Assembly (NCBI RefSeq): GCF_000769075.1
Contig: NZ_JRFC01000033.1
Span: 1-64,000, forward strand
From: Porphyromonas sp. COT-290 OH3588
GTDB lineage: Bacteria > Bacteroidota > Bacteroidia > Bacteroidales > Porphyromonadaceae
Length of the DNA: 64,000 nt
Direction of reading: 5' to 3'
Shown: positions 41,244 to 50,260 of the stretch, piece by piece
Numbering within the stretch: position 1 is the first letter of the stretch
Layout of the letters: every line of letters begins with the position of its first letter
The notes under the pieces: generated by a model
What the model was told of the DNA's origin: nothing
Seen by the model: only the letters and a program-made list of their open reading frames with translations
Databases searched by the model: none
Program-made: the position numbers and the translations under genes

Positions 41244-42143
41244 CTAATCTAGTTGATAACCATAGCGGCGCAGTAGATTATCTCGGTTGCGCCAGTCTTT
41301 CTCGACCTTGACGAAGATCTCGAGGAAGACTTTTTTGTTGAAGAACCGCTCCATATCCTTACGTGCCATCGTGCCGACTCGCTTGAGTGCTATGCCCTTG
41401 GGGCCGATAATGATGCCCTTCTGGCTTTCTCTCTCGGTGATGATGAGGCACTGGATATGTATCCGCTCGGCTTCTTCTTTGAATTGCTCTACGACGACCT
41501 CCACGGCGTACGGGATCTCCTTCTGATAGTACAGCAGGATCTTCTCCCGGATCATTTCCGTGACGAAGAAGCGTGCGGGGCGGTCGGTGAGAGCATCTTT
41601 GTCGAAGTAAGGAGGCGAGAGAGGGATTAGGCTCTCAATGCGCTTGCGCAGAGGCTCTACATTGAAGCGGTTGAGCGCCGATATAGGCACAATCTCTGCC
41701 TGTGGCAGACGCTCGTGCCAGATCTCTACGAGCTTCTCTAGCTCTGTCTGATTGCTCAAATCGAGTTTGTTAATCACCACGATAAGCGGACAGCTCACGC
41801 TGCGTACTCGGGCGAGGAACTCCTCGTTCTTCTCTGCCGACTCTACCGTGTCGGTCACATAGAGAAGTACATCTGCATCGCCAAGGGCAGACTCGCTAAA
41901 CTCAAGCATACTCTGCTGTAGCTTGTAGTTGGGCCTTAGGACACCCGGTGTGTCGCTATAGACGATCTGCATCTCGGGCGTATTGACGATGCCCAAAATG
42001 CGGTGGCGTGTAGTCTGAGCCTTGCTGGTGATGATGGACACGCGCTCGCCTACGAGTAGGTTCATCAGTGTCGATTTGCCAACATTGGGGTTGCCTACTA
42101 TATTGACGAAGCCCGAGCGGTGCGTGGCTGCTATTTCTGTCAT
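41244..42143 (-). CDS. era: GTPase Era
   Basis: A 299-residue Ras-like GTPase that binds the 3' end of 16S rRNA in 30S maturation. G-motifs GNPNVGKST (about 17-25), DTPGV and NKLD are present. The KH RNA-binding domain (about 200-299) has IIGPKGIALKRVG, the GxxG loop region. It precedes der in the same unit. Confidence 0.96.
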   Translation of the reverse strand: MTEIAATHRSGFVNIVGNPNVGKSTLMNLLVGERVSIITSKAQTTRHRILGIVNTPEMQIVYSDTPGVLRPNYKLQQSMLEFSESALGDADVLLYVTDTVESAEKNEEFLARVRSVSCPLIVVINKLDLSNQTELEKLVEIWHERLPQAEIVPISALNRFNVEPLRKRIESLIPLSPPYFDKDALTDRPARFFVTEMIREKILLYYQKEIPYAVEVVVEQFKEEAERIHIQCLIITERESQKGIIIGPKGIALKRVGTMARKDMERFFNKKVFLEIFVKVEKDWRNRDNLLRRYGYQLD

Positions 42144-42292
42144 AAAAACTAATTGCGGTGAAGTACGAGCCCCCGAGCTATCAACTCGGATAGCACTCGT
42201 AGAGATACATTTCTGCTACAAAGATACGCAAATCCAGTAGCATTGCCCCTCGGGCCGTATAGCACACAGTGGGCCCCCTCCACAAGAGAAGT

Positions 42293-43426
42293 CTACTGAG
42301 AGAGGAGGCTTAGGGAATGGCTAGAGGATAGATCGGGGGCGAATACCGAGAATGCCGCTTGGTAGCCCTCGGCCAAGCGGCCGAGCTTGTCCTGCATACC
42401 GATGGCTCGTGCTACACGTCTAGTCCCCATATCAACAGCTTCGGCAAATGTTACGCCTAGGTAGCTCATTGCATTGTTCACAGCCTCGGGCATAGAGATA
42501 GCCGAGCCTGCTAGGTTGCCGTTGGGATTGACGTAATAGCCCTCGGGCGTGAGCATCGCATGTAGCCCTTCCCAAGCCATTTCTTTCATTCGTCTACCCA
42601 GCACAGCGGCATCGGTGAGCAAGATGAACTGCTCGCCCTTGAGCTTGTAAGCCAAACGAGCTGCAGCAGGGTGACAATGTCTGCCGTCTAGAATGACGGG
42701 TGTGTAGACCTCTGGGTGCTCGAGCGAAGCGCCCACTAGACCGGGCGAACGGTGCGTGAAGGCCGACATAGCATTGTAGAGATGCGTGACGATATGCACG
42801 CCTCTATCAAATAGAGCCATGGCCTCCTCGTAGGTCGCCTCCGAGTGCCCAAGGGAGATTTGTATGCCAGATTCTAGGATTAGGTCGATAGCCTCGGGCG
42901 ACCACATCTCGGGGGCGAGCGTAATCATGCGGATAACGCCACGCCCATACTCGATTAGCTCCCTTAGCGTATCTAGTGTGGGAGAGCAGATGACTTGTGC
43001 ATTGTGGGCTCCCTTACGAATTGGATTGAGGAAAGGCCCCTCTAGATGCATACCCAATATATGAGGGTTGGTCTGCATTGCTGCTCGTACAGCATCGATC
43101 GCTGTGAAGATTGTCTGCACGGGTGAGGAGATCAGCGTGATGTAGAAGTAAGGCGTTGCGTGCTCTAGACAGGCCTCTGTAACCTCGGCTATTGTCTCGG
43201 CATCGGGAGTGAGAGAGAAGTATCTGGTGTAGCCACCGTTGATCTGTATGTCGATGAGTCCCGGTATGAGGATATGCCCCTCTAGGTCTATCACTTGTTC
43301 GTACTCGGCGGTCTTGTCGGCTCCTACCGAGCAGATGTGTCCATTGGCGACGACTAGACTGCTAGCAGAGAGCTCCTGCCCATCGCTGATGAGCCGAGCA
43401 TTCTTGATGAGTATGCGATTGGCCAC
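42293..43426 (-). CDS. nagA: N-acetylglucosamine-6-phosphate deacetylase
   Basis: A 377-residue amidohydrolase that deacetylates GlcNAc-6-P to glucosamine-6-P during amino-sugar use and cell-wall recycling. The motif PGLIDIQINGG corresponds to the NagA form (Gln/Asn where other amidohydrolases have HxH). EGPF (metal Glu), LGHSEAT, THLYNAMSAF and the catalytic Asp in LTDAAVLG are all visible. It could process GlcNAc released by the GH20 enzyme elsewhere in the window. It lies 14 bases downstream of the thioredoxin-like gene's end on the opposite side of the run; nagB is not in the window. Confidence 0.92.
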   Translation of the reverse strand: MANRILIKNARLISDGQELSASSLVVANGHICSVGADKTAEYEQVIDLEGHILIPGLIDIQINGGYTRYFSLTPDAETIAEVTEACLEHATPYFYITLISSPVQTIFTAIDAVRAAMQTNPHILGMHLEGPFLNPIRKGAHNAQVICSPTLDTLRELIEYGRGVIRMITLAPEMWSPEAIDLILESGIQISLGHSEATYEEAMALFDRGVHIVTHLYNAMSAFTHRSPGLVGASLEHPEVYTPVILDGRHCHPAAARLAYKLKGEQFILLTDAAVLGRRMKEMAWEGLHAMLTPEGYYVNPNGNLAGSAISMPEAVNNAMSYLGVTFAEAVDMGTRRVARAIGMQDKLGRLAEGYQAAFSVFAPDLSSSHSLSLLSQ

Positions 43427-43440
43427 TATGTCTTAAGTTT

Positions 43441-44418
43441 TTAGTTCGGGTAATCTAGTAAATACTGTATGATGCGCTCCCTTGTTGCATCTTTGAGTAG
43501 AACCTTGCCGCCACGCTCGAGTAAATAAATCGTCGGGCTAGCTTTGATGTCGTATAGCTGGGCAGACATTATCTTGTCCTCGGCATCGTAGCCCGCTTCG
43601 TAGTGGCTAGGTAGGCTGGAGGCTGCTTGCATAAAAAGCTCCTCGGAGCTCTGTAGATAGATGACCAGTACGCCCAAGCGACCTGCCCCGATGCTCTCGG
43701 CGATGATAGGTGCCTGCTCTAGCTGCTCTAGCCAGTGGCTACACGTTGGGCAGTCGGGTGTGGCGAAAACGAGGAGCGTCCGAGCTGCTTTTTGATGCTT
43801 GAGGTGCCGCTGCGTCCCCTCTGTGGTCGTATAGATGAAGTCTGAGGCCTGAGAGCCGACACTATTCTTGTCAAGGAGCTCCAGAATAAGCCTAGCCTGC
43901 TCCTGATACGCCGCTGCTACCTTGGGCGATCGAATAGCCCATTTGAGTATCGTGCGGTAGTGTGCCTCCGACATAATCGGGGAGGCTGCCTCGTAGAGTA
44001 GGGTGCGGTACATCGAGAGGACAAAGAGGAGCATGCCGCCCTCACTCTTCTCGAGAGGGCGAAGTAGAGCGCCCTCAACTTCATCGGCGGAGAAGCTCGT
44101 GAGCAAACCGCAGTAGTCGGCGAAGGCAAACTCCATAGCCGGGTGCCGTATGAGGGTCGTATCGGCGAAGTCCATCTTGTCCCAAAAGTGGTCGAGCATA
44201 TACCGAGCTTTTTGCTCTGGCCTCTGTAAGTGGAGCGGCGGCGTGGGGCGCTCTAGAGGCTCTGGTTCCTCGGGGTGACGCACGAGGGGAGCGAGCGTGT
44301 CGGTCGTGGAGGCTGTGCTCTGCTCCGCCGAGCGAGTGGCGCAGGATAGGTAAGCCAGCGCCACCAATATGGCGTAGAGGTAGGCTAGGGGAGATCTAAT
44401 CATCTTGGTGGGCATCAA
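43441..44418 (-). CDS. Thioredoxin-like lipoprotein with DUF5106-type N-domain
   Basis: A 325-residue predicted lipoprotein (lipobox YLSC, Cys26). After a Pro/Glu-rich linker comes a helical domain of about 110 residues (ARYMLDHFWDKMDFAD), typical of DUF5106 proteins. The C-terminal thioredoxin fold has a CPTC motif in FATPDCPTCSHWLEQ (about 218-232) and a cis-Pro region SPTIYLL. It probably acts in disulfide exchange or reduction in the periplasm. CPTC is unusual compared with CGPC of thioredoxin. Substrate unknown. Confidence 0.8.
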   Translation of the reverse strand: MMPTKMIRSPLAYLYAILVALAYLSCATRSAEQSTASTTDTLAPLVRHPEEPEPLERPTPPLHLQRPEQKARYMLDHFWDKMDFADTTLIRHPAMEFAFADYCGLLTSFSADEVEGALLRPLEKSEGGMLLFVLSMYRTLLYEAASPIMSEAHYRTILKWAIRSPKVAAAYQEQARLILELLDKNSVGSQASDFIYTTTEGTQRHLKHQKAARTLLVFATPDCPTCSHWLEQLEQAPIIAESIGAGRLGVLVIYLQSSEELFMQAASSLPSHYEAGYDAEDKIMSAQLYDIKASPTIYLLERGGKVLLKDATRERIIQYLLDYPN

Positions 44419-44424
44419 TAAAGC

Positions 44425-44463
44425 AAGAGGGTGTGTCGAAGTTGTCTATCGGCACACCCTCTT
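44425..44463 (-). terminator. Terminator of the OmpA-like gene
   Basis: AAGAGGGTGTG (44425-44435) pairs with CACACCCTCTT (44453-44463). It follows the OmpA-like gene on the reverse strand, with TTGCTTTATT next. Confidence 0.65.
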
Positions 44464-44521
44464 AATTGTATCGTTGGGTACGACTGGAGCTATCCGGCCG
44501 TACAGCTGGGCAGGACGAATG

Positions 44522-45193
44522 CTACTTGAGCGTGCCGTTCTGTGCAGCCTCGATCATCTCTTGGCTAGGTAGGATATACACCTCTACACGGCGGTTCTCC
44601 TTACGTCCCTCGGCAGTGCTGTTGTCTGCGATAGGATCGTGGCTACCCTTGCCTACGAAGCTCATACGCTTGGCATCTACCCCCTGACCTACTAGGTAGT
44701 TGTACACGCTCTTAGCACGATTGACCGATAGTGGGTCGTTGATGCGGTCGCTACCAGTATTGTCGGTGTGGCCGATGATCTGGATATTGGTCAAGCCATT
44801 AGCCTTGGCGTTCTCTGCAAAGGCCTTGAGTGATGTGATAGACTTCTGAGATAGATTGGCAGAGCTGCTGGCGAATAGGATACCGCTATCGAAAGTAACT
44901 CGGATAGCCTGACCGTCATTGACACTCTCGATCTTGGCTCCCTCTACGGCCTTCTCTAGTTCTTTCTTCTGCTGATCCATCTTGTTGCCAATGAGGGCAC
45001 CTGCTGCACCACCCACTACTGCACCGATAGCAGCGCCTAGACCCGTATTGCCAGCTACGTTACCGATACCAGCACCTAGGGCAGCACCAGCGGCTGTGCC
45101 GATACCACCACCCTTGATGGCGTTGCTCAGTCCGCAGGATGTGAATAGGAAAGACCCTGATAGCAGAGCCACTGCGATTGTTTTTTTAGTCAT
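44522..45193 (-). CDS. OmpA-family lipoprotein with glycine-zipper
   Basis: A 223-residue outer-membrane lipoprotein (lipobox FTSC, Cys20). Residues about 27-72 are a Gly/Ala-rich glycine-zipper (GAALGAGIGNVAGNTG, GAVVGGAAGALIG). The C-terminal OmpA domain has the peptidoglycan-binding IIGHTDNTGS...LSVNRAKSV...RKENRRVEVY pattern. It probably tethers the outer membrane to peptidoglycan. Its own terminator lies downstream. Confidence 0.9.
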   Translation of the reverse strand: MTKKTIAVALLSGSFLFTSCGLSNAIKGGGIGTAAGAALGAGIGNVAGNTGLGAAIGAVVGGAAGALIGNKMDQQKKELEKAVEGAKIESVNDGQAIRVTFDSGILFASSSANLSQKSITSLKAFAENAKANGLTNIQIIGHTDNTGSDRINDPLSVNRAKSVYNYLVGQGVDAKRMSFVGKGSHDPIADNSTAEGRKENRRVEVYILPSQEMIEAAQNGTLK

Positions 45194-45237
45194 CTTCTTT
45201 CTTCTTATTAAGTTGAGTTTATATGTTATCTTATCGT

Positions 45238-46221
45238 CTATGAGTCGCCTCGTCCGCCGAAGTACTTCATAAACTGGATACGCTCAAAGACATTAACATC
45301 TTCGGGGGTCGAACCGTTTAGTCTAGCCCTAAATTCGTCTACACTTCTATAGCCACGCTTGTCCATCCACATACCTAGAGCGACGAGGGCGTTGGAGATA
45401 GCCGATGGCCCCTCTTTGTAGAGGGCGGTACACATTTGTACTGAGCTAGCCCCAGCCAGCAGACTTTTGGTGACCTCCTGCCATGTGTATATCCCAGTGG
45501 ATGAGCTGATCTCCACTTGTGGGACGAGCGAGCTCACTAGAGCCGTGAAGCGTAGAGTGTCGGTGAAGTCGCCTACATGGGTAAAGACGTCGCCACTACG
45601 GAGCTCCTCGGTGTTGAGGTCTATGTCGGACTGATAGCTGCGGTTGAATAGCGTTACGGCATTGGCTCCCGAGGCACGCAACTTGTCCACTAGTGCTGGT
45701 AGGGCTGTGTGGTAGCGAGATAGCTTAACGATGATCGGGATCCTCAGCTTGGAGCGTAGACTCTTGACGATGTCGCAGTAGTTCTGCTCCGAGGCTAGAG
45801 GGTCGAAGTATAGGTCTGTTTCTAGACGCATGATGTTTACCTCGAGAGCATCTGCTCCAGCCTCTTGAATACGTGTGGCGAAGTCTACCCAGCTATCGGC
45901 TCTAAGGCAGTTGATGCTGGCTATGACGGGGATATTGAGTTCACGTTTGTAGTGGCTAATCTGCTCTAGGTATCGACCTACCTCCTCGGCGCGCACATAG
46001 TGAGCGATGTATTCGGAGGCTTCGGTGTAGTCATTGTGCTGCTCCATTGATTGGGCTTCGGCCTCGATCTGCTCCTCGAATAGAGATTTAAGAATCACAG
46101 CGCCAGCACCTGCGTTGGCGAATGCTTTCACTTTGTCGAGGTTGCGAGTCAGCCCCGAGCTCCCAATGATGATAGGGCTCTGTAGATGTAGCCCTACAAA
46201 TGATGTACTGATGTCTGCCAT
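45238..46221 (-). CDS. Dihydroorotate dehydrogenase-like protein
   Basis: A 327-residue FMN-binding TIM barrel related to class 1 DHODs. It begins with the family-like SPIIIGSSGLTRN, has AGAGAVILKSLFEEQ, PVIASINCL and LEVNIMRLETD, and near the end AGASSVQMCTALYKEG, which binds the FMN phosphate. The position of the class 1 catalytic Cys (usually NxSCPN) is occupied by NIMRLET, so it is unlikely to be a normal PyrD. It lies upstream of the OmpA gene on the same strand. Confidence 0.8.
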   Translation of the reverse strand: MADISTSFVGLHLQSPIIIGSSGLTRNLDKVKAFANAGAGAVILKSLFEEQIEAEAQSMEQHNDYTEASEYIAHYVRAEEVGRYLEQISHYKRELNIPVIASINCLRADSWVDFATRIQEAGADALEVNIMRLETDLYFDPLASEQNYCDIVKSLRSKLRIPIIVKLSRYHTALPALVDKLRASGANAVTLFNRSYQSDIDLNTEELRSGDVFTHVGDFTDTLRFTALVSSLVPQVEISSSTGIYTWQEVTKSLLAGASSVQMCTALYKEGPSAISNALVALGMWMDKRGYRSVDEFRARLNGSTPEDVNVFERIQFMKYFGGRGDS

Positions 46222-46644
46222 GACAGTGTATATATGTTATTAAGTTTCTGGTTCGATGCGTTCGTATGCCTCAAGGGCTATACGCTCGCCTACGAGGCCA
46301 TAACTTGCTTACTTGTCGGTTTATCGGAACAAAGTTAGTATTAAAATTTGTATATCCATGGCTTTTTTATTAGGAGTTACACGGGGGAGCTCTCTTTTGG
46401 TAGCGAAGGCTACAGTGCCTCGTTGGGTGGTAGATTCTATCTCTCCGTATGAGGCTCGTAGCACCTTGTTCTAGATGGGGGAGCCTCTCGTTGTATTTGT
46501 GTGTTGTCTGTGCTCTCAACCATAGCGCTATGTGGGCAGGCGATACCTCTTCTGTCATAGCTTGCCTATCATCTTCTCATCTTTTTCGTTATTTCTATTG
46601 GGGTAGCGCTGTATGTAGCTCCTCATCGGTCCAAGGCTGTGAGC

Positions 46645-47063
46645 GTTCATTCTTCTACTTTTTAGTTAAAGAGTGTTAAGGTGTTGCTGAGGAATTTGGG
46701 CTAATGAGTGGGTATTTCCTAAAGGTTGTTGCGTCGAGCTTAGAGGATTGATGGGAAAACTTGTTGGGATTGGTGGGCTAATCCTCTCAGATGTGTCCAC
46801 CAATCTTGCGAGGTTGATGGGAAGAAAACCTCAAAAATGCTTCGTTTTCGGAGAATCTTTGCCGATTTACTGATGTATATATTTTGAAATCAGTATTTTC
46901 TGTTTGGGGCGTTTTAGGCGATTGTTTTTATTCGGCTAGGGGTAAGTACCCAAACGAGGGCAAACCTTATCTAGAGCCTTCTAGGGGGCAAATACGCCGT
47001 CCTCCCTTCTCTCGTTCCAAGGCCTGCAAATCATTTGATCGGTATACATAAACGTTAATGAAT
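46645..47063 (-). repeat. Intergenic MITE-like element, copy D
   Basis: Reverse orientation. The leader block is at 46948-47002 (sense CGTATTTGCCCCCTAGAAGG, ending CTCGTTTGGG). The 22-bp units in sense order are 46804-46825, 46782-46803, 46760-46781 and 46738-46759. The tail (sense CCTTAACACTCTTTAACTAA) and terminal CATTCATT/CGTTCATT inverted ends bound it. It lies between the divergent DHOD-like gene and the LolC-type gene. The rest of the gap (46222-46640 and 47064-47315) shows no supported gene. Confidence 0.85.
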
Positions 47064-47315
47064 GTATAACTCTAGGAGTGTCGCCCCGTCCCGTGTTGGT
47101 ATGCCTATTGTCTAGATGCCGTGTAGCGCATAATTGCCTCTAGAGTAGGCTCTATATCTAGTGATGTGAGGGGTGTTTTTGGGAAATATGTTACTCGGCT
47201 ACTCTGCTCGGGTGTATACAGAGCATTGGCCGATCGGGCTTTCGGTTTTTTTGTCTTAAATTCGTGTGCCTCGTTCTGTGCAGGTAGAGGCCAATTAAGT
47301 GATTTAGATTGTAAG

Positions 47316-48524
47316 ATGGGTTTGACAAGTTTTTTTGCACTGCGCTATCTCTTTAGCCCCTCTCGTATGGGGGCGGTCAATTGGGTTTCGGGGATCTCTG
47401 CCGTAGCCATTGCGGTAGTGTCTATGGCTCTCGTTGTAGCACTCTCCGTATATAATGGTTATGTCAAGCTCATACTCCAAACCACTGGGGCTGCTGCCCC
47501 CGAGTTGCTCATCACACCACAGCAAGGCGCTACTCTCGATATGCGAGAGCCAACCCTCCTCACGGCTCTAGAGAGTGACCTAGTGGCTAGCTATAGCCCT
47601 ATGTTGCGGGCAAAAGGCGTTATACGACACTTAGCTACGGAGCAAATGGTCGATGTGGTAGGGGTAGCTCCAGAGTACTGGCAGGTAGTTGGTGGGGATA
47701 GCCTGCTACTCGAGGGGCGACTTCCCAAGCAAGGCTCCTCAACCCCCGAAATACTTGTAGGTATGGCCTTAGCCTCCGAGGGGATTAGCCCTATGGCTCA
47801 GCAGGACGCTCGGCTCTACTTTCCCCGTAGGCAGGGGCTCATCAATCCGCTTGCTCCCGGCACAGCCTTCCGCTCGACAGAGCTCGTGGTCACGGGTATT
47901 ATGCGCCCTGTGGACGAAGAGTTCGATCGTCAGGGCTACGTCGATATCTCGGTCATGCACGACCTGCTGGCCTATCAGGAGCACATAGCTACGGCTGTGG
48001 CGCTTCGGCTGGCTCGTGGCGTCCCACCAACCGAGGGGAAGCAGCGCCTAGCGGAACGTCTAGTAGGTAAGTACCATTTGCTTGATAGGGCTGAGCAGCA
48101 CCCTGAGCTTACTTTTCTGATTCGTATGGAGAAGCTGATGGTTTTTTTGATCATGACGTTCATTCTTCTTTTGGCGGCCTTTAACTTAGCTAGTGGTTTG
48201 GCGATGCTTATCCTAGAGAAGCGTGCCGATCTACAGACGCTGCGTGCTCTCGGTATGACGTCCCGTATGGAGGGGCGTATTTTTGCGCTCGCTGGCGTCC
48301 TGATTTCGCTGCTTGGATCGTTTGTGGGTGTCACACTTGGGCTAATCTTGAGCTGGCTACAGGAGCGATTTGAGCTCATCGAGGCAGGGCAGGGTTTACT
48401 TACGATGCCATTCCCTATCGACATTCAGGCTTCCGATATTTTACTTATCCTCTTGTGTACTACGCTTATCTCTTGTGTTATATCTATGGTGCCTAGTTTC
48501 TTCTTTAAGAAAAAGCGTTCTTGA
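47316..48524 (+). CDS. LolC/FtsX-family ABC transporter permease
   Basis: A 402-residue MacB/LolC-type permease: an N-terminal membrane helix (about 25-48), a large periplasmic domain (about 50-270), then three membrane helices (about 285-310, 330-360, 375-395). The start region FFALRYLFSPSRMGAVNWVSGIS is typical of lipoprotein-releasing permeases. I use the ATG at 47316, since upstream in-frame sequence from 47166 is not conserved-looking. No ATPase partner is nearby. It probably moves lipoproteins toward the outer membrane. Confidence 0.85.
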   Translation: MGLTSFFALRYLFSPSRMGAVNWVSGISAVAIAVVSMALVVALSVYNGYVKLILQTTGAAAPELLITPQQGATLDMREPTLLTALESDLVASYSPMLRAKGVIRHLATEQMVDVVGVAPEYWQVVGGDSLLLEGRLPKQGSSTPEILVGMALASEGISPMAQQDARLYFPRRQGLINPLAPGTAFRSTELVVTGIMRPVDEEFDRQGYVDISVMHDLLAYQEHIATAVALRLARGVPPTEGKQRLAERLVGKYHLLDRAEQHPELTFLIRMEKLMVFLIMTFILLLAAFNLASGLAMLILEKRADLQTLRALGMTSRMEGRIFALAGVLISLLGSFVGVTLGLILSWLQERFELIEAGQGLLTMPFPIDIQASDILLILLCTTLISCVISMVPSFFFKKKRS

Positions 48525-48581
48525 TATCCTAGAGGCTTAAAAAATTTCTCTGTTTTAGACTTATATATAGAAATAACTATC

Positions 48582-48589
48582 TATATTTG
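48582..48589 (+). promoter_or_regulatory. -7 box for gdhA
   Basis: TATATTTG matches the Bacteroidetes -7 element. The mRNA would begin near 48595, about 55 bases before gdhA. Confidence 0.5.
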
Positions 48590-48648
48590 CCTCAGAAACA
48601 TTCAAGCAAATTCACGGATTAGATCACATTAAGACTATCAGTGTTTCT

Positions 48649-49986
48649 ATGAAATCAACGGAAATTTTAGCAGCCCTAGAGGCTAAGCATCCCGGTGAAA
48701 AGGAATTTCTCCAGGCTGTCAAGGAAGTTCTCCTCTCAGTAGAGGAAGTGTACAACCAGCATCCAGAGTTTGAGCGCGAGGCCATCATCGAGCGCCTTGT
48801 GGAGCCAGACCGAGTGATCACCTTCAGAGTACCATGGATCGATGATGCAGGTAAGGTGCATGTAAACATCGGCTACCGTGTGCAGTTCAACAACGCTATC
48901 GGCCCATACAAGGGCGGTATCCGCTTCCACCACACAGTTAATCTATCAATCTTGAAGTTCCTCGGCTTCGAGCAGACTTTCAAGAACGCTCTTACTACAC
49001 TACCTATGGGTGGTGGCAAGGGAGGTTCGGACTTCTCTCCTCGTGGTCGCAACGACAGAGAAATCATGCGCTTCTGCCAGAGCTTCATGGCTGAGCTATG
49101 GCGCCATGTAGGCCCAGATACCGACGTGCCAGCAGGCGACATCGGTGTAGGAGGCCGTGAGGTAGCCTATATGTATGGTATGTACAAGAAGCTAGCCAAT
49201 GAGCACACTGGTACTTTCACTGGTAAGGGTATGGAGTTTGGCGGTTCTCGTCTGCGCCCAGAGTCCACCGGTTATGGTGCCGTTTATTTCGTAGATCACA
49301 TGTGTCGTGCCAATGGTTTAGAGCTCAAGGGCAAGACCGTGGCTATCTCAGGCTTCGGTAACGTAGCTTGGGGTGTGGCTAAGAAGGCTACCGAGCTTGG
49401 AGCTAAGGTGGTGACTGTATCTGGCCCAGACGGATATGTGTACGACCCAGAGGGGATAAACACGGAAGAGAAGTTCCAGTGCCTACTCGACCTGCGCTCT
49501 AGCGGCAATGATGTGGTAGCAGACTACGTGAAGCGCTTCCCACATGCTCAGTTCTTCCCCGGCAAGAAGCCTTGGGAGCAGAAGGTAGACATCGCTATGC
49601 CATGTGCTACTCAAAACGAGATGAACGAAGACGATGCCCGTATGCTCCACAAGAACGGAGTGATCCTCGTGGCTGAAACGTCCAACATGGGTTGTACAGC
49701 CGAGGCAGCCGAGTACTATGTAGAGCATAAGATCATCTTCGGTCCCGGTAAGGCTGTGAACGCAGGTGGTGTAGCAACCTCTGGTCTAGAAATGACACAG
49801 AATGCGATGCACTTAGGCTGGACAAACGAAGAAGTAGATGCCAAGCTACACCAGATCATGAACGACATTCACGAGCAGTGTGTGAAGTATGGTCGTGAAG
49901 AAGGCTACATCAACTACGTTAAGGGTGCCAACATCGCTGGCTTCCTCAAGGTAGCCAATGCAATGGTACAGCAGGGCGTCGTATAG
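48649..49986 (+). CDS. gdhA: Glutamate dehydrogenase
   Basis: A 445-residue hexameric glutamate dehydrogenase of the short (about 450-residue) type. It interconverts glutamate and 2-oxoglutarate plus ammonia. The glutamate-binding motif PMGGGKGGSDF (catalytic Lys) is at about residues 120-130, and the NAD(P) fold starts at ISGFGNVAWG (about 236). In asaccharolytic Porphyromonas this enzyme is central to amino-acid fermentation. Coenzyme choice is not certain. Confidence 0.96.
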   Translation: MKSTEILAALEAKHPGEKEFLQAVKEVLLSVEEVYNQHPEFEREAIIERLVEPDRVITFRVPWIDDAGKVHVNIGYRVQFNNAIGPYKGGIRFHHTVNLSILKFLGFEQTFKNALTTLPMGGGKGGSDFSPRGRNDREIMRFCQSFMAELWRHVGPDTDVPAGDIGVGGREVAYMYGMYKKLANEHTGTFTGKGMEFGGSRLRPESTGYGAVYFVDHMCRANGLELKGKTVAISGFGNVAWGVAKKATELGAKVVTVSGPDGYVYDPEGINTEEKFQCLLDLRSSGNDVVADYVKRFPHAQFFPGKKPWEQKVDIAMPCATQNEMNEDDARMLHKNGVILVAETSNMGCTAEAAEYYVEHKIIFGPGKAVNAGGVATSGLEMTQNAMHLGWTNEEVDAKLHQIMNDIHEQCVKYGREEGYINYVKGANIAGFLKVANAMVQQGVV

Positions 49987-50021
49987 GACAGGCCATATTT
50001 TTCTAACTAAGATTATAACTT

Positions 50022-50058
50022 GCGGTGCGGTATCCCCGAGGGAGCCGCACCGCTTTTT
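50022..50058 (+). terminator. Terminator of gdhA
   Basis: GCGGTGCGG (50022-50030) pairs with CCGCACCGC (50045-50053), followed by five T. Confidence 0.9.
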
Positions 50059-50260
50059 GTTTTCGTTATCGCTTTGTCCCTCAAAATCAGATTAATTACA
50101 CTATGAAAATACACTAAGAGAGAAATAAATTATTAACTTAGCCCTCGGTTAATGAGCTTTATCTTGTTTTATTCGATTGATTTCTGTCGCTTGGATTTAT
50201 AAATACGTTGCTGTACGGTGCTAGTTTTATAGTTTCATCATAATTAATTCACATTAAGTT

